From NCBI GenBank assembly GCA_011391115.1, contig JAABRC010000162.1, positions 1-5,045 of the forward strand: a stretch of DNA of 5,045 bases, given 5' to 3'. Source of the DNA: Candidatus Egaibacter danicus. Lineage in GTDB: Bacteria; Pseudomonadota; Gammaproteobacteria; Burkholderiales; Burkholderiaceae. A program made the translations under genes and the position numbers. Below the pieces are notes generated by a model, which saw nothing but the letters and a program-made list of their open reading frames with translations, was not told where the DNA came from and did no database searches. This document shows positions 1 to 5,045 of this stretch, in pieces (the stretch's first letter is position 1; each line of letters starts with the position of its first letter).

Positions 1-1302
1 ATTGCGCTGCCAAAACCCGGCGACTGGCGCCAGTTTTGTATCCAGTCTTCGCGCATCCATGCGCGGCCGCTGGATCTGCAGCGCCCGCTGTGGGAGATGT
101 ACGTGATCGAAGGGCTGGACAGTTTTCTGGACCTGCCAGTGGGTAGTTTTGCCGTGCTACTGAAGATCCACCATGCCGCCATTGACGTCGCCCACGGCAA
201 CGAAATCACCAGCCTGCTGCATGACCTCTCGCCCGCCGCGACGCCACCGGCCCCTGCGGCGCCGTGGTTCCCGGAAGCTTCGCCGGGCAATCTGCAGCTG
301 TTTTGGCTCGCAGGTCTGAACTTTGTGACCTTTCCTTTGCGCATGGCGCAACCCCTGAGCAGCAGTTGGACTGCGCTCAAATCCACGGCCAAGACCTTTG
401 CCGGTGAAATCCTGGGCCGACCGCACGCATTCCCCATGACCCGATTCAATAGTGAGGTGTCTGCGCACCGCGTCTTCGAGACACGCCGCTTTGCGCTGGA
501 TGACTTCAAGGCGATTCGGGCACTGGCGCCGAACGCCACGGTCAATGATGTGGTGCTAGCCGTTTGTGCCGGTGGTCTGCGTTGCTACCTGGAGAAGCAG
601 GGCGAATTGCCCGACGACAGTCTGGTCGCAGCGGCGCCCATCGCCGTGCACAGCGATCTGGAGTCTGACCCCCAAACCAACTTCTCGTGGGTGCGGGTTG
701 CATTGGGCACGGATATTGCTGATCCGGTGGAGCGCCTGGTCGCCATTCAGGCATCAAGTTCTTCATCGTCCATCATGGCCCAGGCCATCAGCGCACGCGA
801 ACTGACCAGCATTGCCCAGCAGGCGCCGTCGTTGGCCATCGCAGCGACCAGTAAGATGCTGCGCTCGGCGTCGGCTTTGCTGGGCGACTGGGCGCCTTTG
901 GCCAACTGTGCGATCACCAATGTGCCGGGCTCGCGTGTACCTCTGTACTTGCAAGGCGCGCGGTTGACGTATCTTTCGGCCATCATGCCGATATCCGATG
1001 GCATGGGTCTGGTGTTTTCGGTTACCGGCTACAACGACACCATCGTGGTGTCTTTCACCGCCTGCTACGAACAATTGCCCGACCCAGAAGTTCTGGCCCA
1101 ATGTCTGCGCGACAGCTTCCAGCAATATTTGGCTTTGGCGCAGCGCGAGGCACGGCGCAAGCCGCGTGCCACCGTAGGTAAGGTTCCACGCCTGCCTGTA
1201 GTGGGTACAAAGACCGTCAAACCTCGCAGCAAGGCAGTTACCTCGAAAGCTCGGACGGCGTCTGCACAGCACGGACCGAAGCGCACCATTGCGGGAAATT
1301 AG
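1..1302 (+). CDS. Wax ester synthase/diacylglycerol acyltransferase (WS/DGAT), 5'-truncated by the window edge
   Basis: The frame is open from base 1, so the start lies outside the window; 433 residues are visible. Family members are usually about 450-500 residues, so only an N-terminal piece is missing. The family transfers acyl groups from acyl-CoA to long-chain alcohols or diacylglycerol, making wax esters or triacylglycerol for storage at the membrane or lipid-body surface. Visible motifs are PLW (residues 29-31), the catalytic HHxxxD as HHAAID (57-62), VNDVVLA (181-187) and the C-terminal-domain NVPGS motif (from 307) followed by a typical SDGMGL stretch. The residue after the catalytic Asp is Val, where the family usually has Gly. 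Residues from about 380 onward form a Lys/Arg-rich, low-complexity tail. The gene ends in tandem TAG TAG stops. An internal ATG at 97 is not the real start, because the family match extends upstream of it. Family assignment is confident; substrate preference cannot be read. Confidence 0.92.
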   Translation: MALPKPGDWRQFCIQSSRIHARPLDLQRPLWEMYVIEGLDSFLDLPVGSFAVLLKIHHAAIDVAHGNEITSLLHDLSPAATPPAPAAPWFPEASPGNLQLFWLAGLNFVTFPLRMAQPLSSSWTALKSTAKTFAGEILGRPHAFPMTRFNSEVSAHRVFETRRFALDDFKAIRALAPNATVNDVVLAVCAGGLRCYLEKQGELPDDSLVAAAPIAVHSDLESDPQTNFSWVRVALGTDIADPVERLVAIQASSSSSSIMAQAISARELTSIAQQAPSLAIAATSKMLRSASALLGDWAPLANCAITNVPGSRVPLYLQGARLTYLSAIMPISDGMGLVFSVTGYNDTIVVSFTACYEQLPDPEVLAQCLRDSFQQYLALAQREARRKPRATVGKVPRLPVVGTKTVKPRSKAVTSKARTASAQHGPKRTIAGN

Positions 1303-1438
1303 TAGCGCCATGCGGGGCGAAGTCTGCTAAAGTCATTTTGAACTTGGGCGGTGGCGGCCTTGGGATGCCGGGGTCTGGCGCATCGATGCTTGCCGAGCCG
1401 GAAAACTGTCTTGAGAATCGAGAGTGCGAGGTGCAGAT
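1303..1438. other. Intergenic gap between the WS/DGAT gene and the MCP gene
   Basis: No gene is supported in these 136 bases. A 4-bp CGCC/GGCG stem lies just after the acyltransferase stop but has no T-run, so it is not a convincing intrinsic terminator. A TAAAGTCA at 1328-1335 resembles the -35 element of flagellar sigma-28 promoters, but the -10 position (1347-1354, GGCGGTGG) matches GCCGATAA poorly. A promoter for the MCP gene probably lies here but cannot be placed with confidence. Confidence 0.5.
1428..1433 (+). promoter_or_regulatory. Shine-Dalgarno sequence that favours a TTG start for the MCP gene
   Basis: GAGGTG lies 5 bases upstream of an in-frame TTG at 1439. The competing in-frame starts are GTG at 1424, with only a weak GAGA upstream, and ATG at 1457, with an AC-rich leader and no purine-rich site at the right distance. 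The spacing therefore supports TTG at 1439. Confidence 0.6.
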
Positions 1439-3037
1439 TTGGCTACTACAAAACCGATGAACGGATTCTTCAAGCCCGGCTTGGTGCTGATGGCGAAACT
1501 GAGCGGGCGCAACAAATTCTGGGTCATCGGCACGCCATTGCTGCTGACCGTGCTGTTACTGACGGTGCTGCACGTCAATAGCTTGAGTGCGCAAGCTCCG
1601 GCAGGCGTTTCTGCGGAGGCACTGGCTGCCCGCCAAGGCATGCTAAATCTTGAATTCTGGATGACATTGGCGATTGCCGCAGGGGGGCTGAGCCTGTGGG
1701 CGTACCTTGTACTGAGTTTTTTCAAAAGCAATCAGGCGGATCGCGAGCAGATTGATACTGTGATGCTGCAGGCCACCACGGGGGATCTCACCGGAACAGC
1801 GGGCTTCCATGGCATCGACAGCATGGGCAATTTCGGCAAACAGTTTGAGCTGGTGACCAAGCGCATGTCGGAAATGGTGGCCAATATTCGCAGTGCCGCG
1901 GTTCAACTGGGTGACACGGGCAAGAAGCTCGTGGACGATACCCGGGCGCTGGCGGACCGTGCGCAGGCCCAGGGCGAGAACCTCACACAAACCGCCGAGC
2001 ATGTTCGCAAGGTCAGCGCCACCGTCGCGCGCAATGCGGACGCGTCCCAGGAAATCAGTGTGATGACCGATTTGCTGCACAAGGAAGCTTCGGGTGCTGG
2101 CGAGCAGATGAAGTTGACAGTAAGTACCTTGGGGCCCCTGCAGGCTACTTCCGGCCGCATGAATGAAATTGTTGGCACGATCGATGCCATTGCGTTCCAG
2201 ACCAACTTGCTGGCGCTCAACGCTGCGGTGGAAGCGGCACGTGCGGGTGAGCAAGGGCGTGGTTTTGCGGTAGTGGCCGCTGAGGTGCGTCGTCTTGCCA
2301 AAAGCAGCCAGTCAGCCGCGGGTGAGGTCCGTGAACTCATTCGGGAGTCATCCGAGCGGGTTGGCAATACGGTGACGCAAATCGAGCAAATCAACAAGGT
2401 CATGGAAAGTCTGGTCACCGGCATTGGCGAAATTGCGACCAACGTCAATGTAATGGCCGAAGGCAGCTCAGGCCAGAGTTCTGCCTTGCAAGACGTGGTC
2501 AATGCAGTGGGCGATCTGGATGTACTGACGCAGGAAAACGCGGCGCTGGTGGTGCGCGCCAGCGCAAATTCCGATGCAATGACGGTTCAGGCCTCGGATC
2601 TGGAGATTTCGGTCAGCCACATTCAGCTGCGCCAGGGCTCGGCCGATGAAGCGCGGCAGATGGTGTTTGATGCAATGGTTGAAATCGGCAAGCTCGGCAT
2701 GCGCGAGGCGATTGCGTTGTTCCACGACAAACGGGGTCGTTTTAACTGGAAAGATTTGTATGTCTTCATCATCGACCGCAATGGCGCTTATGTCGCGTGC
2801 GGCGCTGACCACACCCGTGTTGGTGTCAAGTTAGGCGACTTGTTGGGCGAAGTGGGCGAGAAGCTGACCACTGATGCCTGGGACATTTGCGAAAGGGACG
2901 GCGGCGGCTGGGTGACTTACTCCATTATGAATCCCTTGACGCAAGAAGAGCAGACCAAGCTGTCATATGTGGTGCCCATCGATCAGGACCGTTTGATCGG
3001 ATGCGGTTGCTACGTGAACGCCCAATGGGCACACTGA
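1439..3037 (+). CDS. Methyl-accepting chemotaxis protein with C-terminal cytoplasmic Cache domain
   Basis: This is a 532-residue transmembrane chemoreceptor. It has two hydrophobic segments (about 27-47 and 73-95) separated by only about 25 residues, too little for a periplasmic ligand-binding domain. A degenerate HAMP-like linker follows (about 98-148; GDL at 115-117). The MCP signalling coiled coil carries the near-invariant hairpin tip, [20 protein letters not shown] at 244-263 and continuing through [13 protein letters not shown] to 276, which binds CheA and CheW. After the coiled coil, residues about 400-532 match the single-Cache (sCache_2) pattern: a lead helix, [24 protein letters not shown] and a final GCGCY. 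With the usual two-TM topology this sensor domain would be cytoplasmic. All four cysteines lie in it (C454, C484, C522, C524). No CheR-tethering NWETF-like C-terminus is seen. The start is TTG at 1439, chosen by its ribosome binding site; GTG 1424 or ATG 1457 are alternatives. The ligand is unknown. The gene opens a cluster with cheY and cheA, its likely signalling partners. Confidence 0.95.
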   Translation: MATTKPMNGFFKPGLVLMAKLSGRNKFWVIGTPLLLTVLLLTVLHVNSLSAQAPAGVSAEALAARQGMLNLEFWMTLAIAAGGLSLWAYLVLSFFKSNQADREQIDTVMLQATTGDLTGTAGFHGIDSMGNFGKQFELVTKRMSEMVANIRSAAVQLGDTGKKLVDDTRALADRAQAQGENLTQTAEHVRKVSATVARNADASQEISVMTDLLHKEASGAGEQMKLTVSTLGPLQATSGRMNEIVGTIDAIAFQTNLLALNAAVEAARAGEQGRGFAVVAAEVRRLAKSSQSAAGEVRELIRESSERVGNTVTQIEQINKVMESLVTGIGEIATNVNVMAEGSSGQSSALQDVVNAVGDLDVLTQENAALVVRASANSDAMTVQASDLEISVSHIQLRQGSADEARQMVFDAMVEIGKLGMREAIALFHDKRGRFNWKDLYVFIIDRNGAYVACGADHTRVGVKLGDLLGEVGEKLTTDAWDICERDGGGWVTYSIMNPLTQEEQTKLSYVVPIDQDRLIGCGCYVNAQWAH

Positions 3038-3170
3038 AACGGAGCAGTTTCTGAGCAAACGGACCGATCCGCGTATCTGAGACATTAACCTGCAGAAAAT
3101 CTGTCAAGCAGCGAACTGGCTTCAGAAAATGGCGTTACGATGGGTTCCTCCAATCGCATAACAGGCGGCC
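3038..3170. other. Intergenic gap between the MCP gene and the CheZ-like gene, with a short direct repeat
   Basis: These 133 bases hold no supported gene. CTGCAGAAAAT (3090-3100) and CTTCAGAAAAT (3120-3130) match at 10 of 11 bases and start exactly 30 bases apart, roughly three helical turns. A 5-bp GAAAC/GTTTC stem spans the MCP stop but lacks a T-run, so no intrinsic terminator is called. Read-through from the MCP gene is possible, and so is a separate promoter here; none was identifiable. Confidence 0.4.
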
Positions 3171-3839
3171 ATGCAAAACGGAAATCCTCCCGCTCCTGGT
3201 GAAGGGCAGAGCCTTCGCGACCCTAACGCTTTGCTCGGTTTGTGCGCAGGCTTGCTGCCGGTTTGGGCACGACATCTCGCCACATCCCGTGCGCAGTCAG
3301 AGGTGGCCGTGGCCGAGATGCTCAAGGCATTTGCCGACATCGGTCCGCACATCAATATGGCCGAGCGACAGTCCCAACAAATCAATGACGCTTTGGCCCA
3401 GCCTATTGGAGGAGTGATCGGCCTGGTGGCAGCCTGCGAGCAGGCTTTGACACCCGTTCTGCAAGACTCTACCCTGGCCGCTCCGAGCCGCCTAGCCATC
3501 GAATCTGTGCTGTCCATGGTGCGTAACGCAGTTGGCGCCTTGGAGCAAATTGCGAGACCCTTTCAGCACCAGACCCAAATGGTGGCGGAACAGGTGGAGC
3601 GTATGTATATCGGCTTTCAGTACCAGGATCGCATCAGCCAGATGATGACCTTGCTGGAGGGGGACATCGTTGACCTGCAGGCGGCACTGTCAGAAACGGG
3701 CGGGGCCCCACCGAATCTCACTGCGTGGATGGAGAAGTTGGAGTCGCGCTATGCGATGGCGGAGCAGCATGATGACCACAGGGGTGCGCCCACCGCAGGG
3801 GCACAACCCAGTCAAGATAACGAAACTACTTTTTTTTAA
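3171..3839 (+). CDS. CheZ-like chemotaxis protein (putative CheY-P phosphatase)
   Basis: This is a 222-residue soluble protein with no signal peptide or membrane segment, predicted mostly helical. I do not recognise it as a canonical CheZ overall. However, FQYQDRISQMM contains Asp153 and Gln157 in a DxxxQ arrangement like the catalytic Asp143/Gln147 of E. coli CheZ (FQDLTGQ). Total length (222 against 214) and motif position are also close. As in CheZ, a polar, flexible stretch (about 195-217) leads to a short C-terminal segment ending in Phe (ETTFF here, SLGF in CheZ). In CheZ that tail docks on CheY. The gene sits immediately upstream of cheY with a 9-base gap. The inferred role is dephosphorylation or binding of CheY-P. 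A non-enzymatic chemotaxis adaptor is the alternative, because similar QFQDR-S-Q segments occur in other chemotaxis-associated proteins. The ATG start has a weak AGG 5 bases upstream. The CDS call is firm and the CheZ-like function is moderate. Confidence 0.75.
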   Translation: MQNGNPPAPGEGQSLRDPNALLGLCAGLLPVWARHLATSRAQSEVAVAEMLKAFADIGPHINMAERQSQQINDALAQPIGGVIGLVAACEQALTPVLQDSTLAAPSRLAIESVLSMVRNAVGALEQIARPFQHQTQMVAEQVERMYIGFQYQDRISQMMTLLEGDIVDLQAALSETGGAPPNLTAWMEKLESRYAMAEQHDDHRGAPTAGAQPSQDNETTFF

Positions 3840-3843
3840 GAGG
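3838..3843 (+). promoter_or_regulatory. Ribosome binding site of cheY overlapping the upstream stop codon
   Basis: AAGAGG begins inside the TAA stop (3837-3839) of the CheZ-like gene and ends 5 bases before the cheY ATG. Ribosomes finishing the upstream gene would cover this site, so translational coupling of the two genes is likely. Confidence 0.7.
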
Positions 3844-3848
3844 TTGGT

Positions 3849-4214
3849 ATGGCAAAGACGATATTGGTGATTGATGATTCCGCCAGCTTGCGCCAAGTGG
3901 TGCGAATGGCGTTGACCGGTGCCGGGTACGACGTGATAGAGGCGGGTGACGGCAAGGCTGCGTTGGCCTTGCTGGATGGCCGCCAGGTCAACATGGCGGT
4001 TTGCGACATCAATATGCCGGTCATGAATGGAATCGAATTCGTCAAAGCTGCCAAGCAGTTGCCGGCCTATAAATTCATGCCTATCCTGATGCTTACCACC
4101 GAGAGCCAGGATGCCAAGAAAGAAGAGGGCAAGGCGGCTGGTGCCAAGGCCTGGATGGTGAAACCGTTTTCGCCCACGCAACTTGTGAATGCTGTTGGCA
4201 AACTTTGTCCGTAG
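3849..4214 (+). CDS. cheY: Chemotaxis response regulator CheY (stand-alone receiver domain)
   Basis: This is a 121-residue single receiver domain with no output domain, the usual CheY size. The acidic pair is Asp9/Asp10, the phospho-acceptor is Asp53 (in VCDINMP), the switch Thr is Thr83 (LTTES) and the conserved Lys is Lys105 (VKPF), so the domain should be phosphorylated by CheA and bind Mg2+. Trp102 occupies the position of the E. coli CheY switch residue Tyr106, three residues before the Lys. The start ATG is set by AAGAGG 5 bases upstream. The gene lies 9 bases after the CheZ-like gene and 67 bases before the STAS gene. Its output target (flagellar motor, type IV pilus or another) cannot be read from this window. 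Confidence 0.97.
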   Translation: MAKTILVIDDSASLRQVVRMALTGAGYDVIEAGDGKAALALLDGRQVNMAVCDINMPVMNGIEFVKAAKQLPAYKFMPILMLTTESQDAKKEEGKAAGAKAWMVKPFSPTQLVNAVGKLCP

Positions 4215-4281
4215 GCCCTGTTGCGCAAGGCTGCTGGGTGTGGCCCTTTGAAAGTTTGTTTGACACAGCCTGGAGATTTCC
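4215..4281. other. Short spacer between cheY and the STAS gene
   Basis: These 67 bases hold no gene. An 8-base palindrome TTGCGCAA lies at 4221-4228, and GGAG at 4272-4275 is the STAS ribosome binding site. No T-run follows any stem, so I see no intrinsic terminator and expect transcription to continue into the STAS and cheA genes. Confidence 0.5.
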
Positions 4282-4590
4282 ATGAGCGATAGGTTCGAGC
4301 TTCCCGCCGAGTTGAATATCTATAGTGCGCTGGAATCGCGCGATGCTTTGCTGGCGTGGGCGGCTGAGCAGATGACCCAGGCCAAAGGCTACCTTGAGGT
4401 ATCCGCCCGTGATGTGGCCGAGGTTGACGGGGCTGGTCTGCAGCTGCTGGCTTCACTGTCCAACATGGAGCAAACCTGGCATTTGGTGGAAACCAGCGAG
4501 TGCTTCGCCGAGGCCTGCAAAACCATGGGCTTTGGCCATTGGCTGGACAAGCGCTACTTGAAACCCAGCAGCATGGAGTCCACCATATGA
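4282..4590 (+). CDS. Small STAS-domain protein of the chemosensory cluster
   Basis: This is a 102-residue protein made of a single STAS (anti-sigma-factor antagonist-like) domain. It starts with a beta-strand-rich N-terminus (FELPAELNIYSA). The hallmark strand-loop-helix is VSARDVAEVDGAGLQLLASL (40-59). STAS proteins act through protein-protein contacts, classically switched by Ser/Thr phosphorylation in the loop after the conserved Asp. Here the loop is Asp49-Gly-Ala-Gly, with no Ser or Thr, so classical SpoIIAA-type phosphorylation at that site is not possible. The ATG has GGAG (4272-4275) 6 bases upstream. Its last 4 bases overlap the cheA start (ATGA), indicating co-translation with CheA. 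STAS genes directly upstream of cheA recur in beta- and gamma-proteobacterial chemosensory clusters. Its role is inferred to be modulation or assembly of the CheA array. Confidence 0.9.
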   Translation: MSDRFELPAELNIYSALESRDALLAWAAEQMTQAKGYLEVSARDVAEVDGAGLQLLASLSNMEQTWHLVETSECFAEACKTMGFGHWLDKRYLKPSSMESTI

Positions 4591-5045
4591 GCTACAGCAG
4601 CGACGCCGATCGGGACTTCATTGCCCAGGCCATGCCGGCCTTCATCAGCGAGGCGGCGGAACAGATCGAAGCCATTGAAACCCTGCTGCTGGAGCTGGAA
4701 GAGCAGCCGGACAATCGGGAGTTGCTGGACTCGCTGTTTCGGTGTGCCCACACCGTCAAAGGCTCAGCCGGAATTTTTGGGCTCAACCGCGTGGTCGATT
4801 TCACCCACCATGTGGAGACTTTGCTGGACAAGATGCGCGACGGTGACATCGCCCTGACACCAGCCATCAGTACCCTGCTGTTGCAATGCAATGACCAGAT
4901 CAAGTTTTTGGTGGATACCGCTGCGGACGAAAGTGCAGATACCGCAGAGCAAAAGGATGAGCGTGCGGATCTGGTCAGCCAGCTGAACGCGCTGACCCAC
5001 GGCACGGAGCCTGGGCTTGCAGTGGCACCCGTCGCCGTTGCGCAG
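4587..5045 (+). CDS. cheA: Chemotaxis histidine kinase CheA, N-terminal part, cut by the window edge
   Basis: The first 153 codons are visible and the frame is still open at the window end. Residues about 8-115 form the P1 HPt domain, and His55 in CAHTVKGSAGIFGL is the phosphorylated histidine. HHVETLLDKMRDGD (from 74) is the typical following helix and turn of CheA P1. Residues from about 118 begin the acidic, then Ala/Pro/Val-rich linker expected before the CheY-binding P2 or dimerisation P3 domain; kinase and CheW-like domains would lie beyond the window. ATG 4587 overlaps the STAS gene stop by 4 bases and has GGAG at 4575-4578, 8 bases upstream. CheA autophosphorylates under MCP control and passes phosphate to CheY, here Asp53 of the upstream gene. 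Identity is confident; completeness of the full gene cannot be judged. Confidence 0.96.
   Translation, partial: MSYSSDADRDFIAQAMPAFISEAAEQIEAIETLLLELEEQPDNRELLDSLFRCAHTVKGSAGIFGLNRVVDFTHHVETLLDKMRDGDIALTPAISTLLLQCNDQIKFLVDTAADESADTAEQKDERADLVSQLNALTHGTEPGLAVAPVAVAQ

Noticed and set aside
754..771. Run of six Ser codons in the WS/DGAT gene as a slippage-prone repeat
   Set aside because: Five different Ser codons are used, so there is no DNA-level repeat to slip.
1328..1354. Flagellar sigma-28 promoter upstream of the MCP gene (TAAAGTCA, 11-base spacer, GGCGGTGG)
   Set aside because: The -35 half fits well, but the -10 half matches GCCGATAA at only 4 of 8 positions.
1376..1394. Sigma-54 promoter (TGGC...TTGC) upstream of the MCP gene
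   Set aside because: The GG and GC elements are 13 bases apart instead of the required 10.
1643..2502. Long minus-strand open frames opposite the MCP gene (about 200 codons each)
   Set aside because: They mirror a strongly supported + strand MCP in GC-rich DNA, show no recognisable domains and have no ribosome binding context.
3033..3055. Terminator hairpin at the MCP stop codon (GAAAC/GTTTC)
   Set aside because: It has only 5 base pairs and no T-run.
3782..3837. Intrinsic terminator formed by a GTGC/GCAC stem and the T8 run
   Set aside because: The stem is short and about 26 bases from the T-run, and it lies inside the CheZ-like gene just before the coupled cheY gene.
4221..4228. Palindrome TTGCGCAA between cheY and the STAS gene as an operator
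   Set aside because: A single 8-base palindrome is expected by chance at this scale and nothing else supports a binding site.
4592..5005. Minus-strand open frame of 137 codons opposite cheA
   Set aside because: The + strand encodes a clear CheA HPt domain in the same place; the reverse product is Ser-rich with no family features.

Overview
The window reads as chromosomal DNA of a GC-rich beta-proteobacterium. The closest match from recognised protein style and gene order is Burkholderiales, probably a Comamonadaceae/Rhodoferax-like organism; this is an inference, since no rRNA or other taxonomic marker is present. All six supported genes lie on the + strand and coding density is high. I saw no tRNA, CRISPR array, insertion sequence or attachment site.

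Positions 1-1302 hold the 3' part of a wax ester synthase/diacylglycerol acyltransferase (WS/DGAT) gene for storage-lipid synthesis. It carries the PLW, HHxxxD and ND motifs and ends in a strongly basic tail. A 136-base gap follows, with no gene and no convincing terminator.

Positions 1439-5045 hold the start of a chemosensory gene cluster. In order these are: a membrane-anchored methyl-accepting chemotaxis protein (MCP) with its sensory Cache domain at the cytoplasmic C-terminus; a 222-residue protein with a CheZ-like DxxxQ phosphatase signature; a stand-alone CheY; a small STAS-domain protein; and the N-terminal HPt part of CheA, cut by the window edge. The CheZ-like gene and cheY are 9 bases apart, and the ribosome binding site of cheY overlaps the upstream stop codon. 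The STAS gene and cheA overlap by 4 bases (ATGA). Tight spacing and shared direction suggest co-transcription from the CheZ-like gene onward, possibly from the MCP.

The likely working model is this. The MCP senses an intracellular or redox/metabolic cue through its C-terminal Cache domain and controls CheA. CheA phosphorylates CheY at Asp53. The CheZ-like protein may remove that phosphate. The STAS protein is a probable scaffold or modulator. The most interesting points are the inverted MCP architecture, with all four cysteines inside the C-terminal Cache domain, and the divergent CheZ-like protein.
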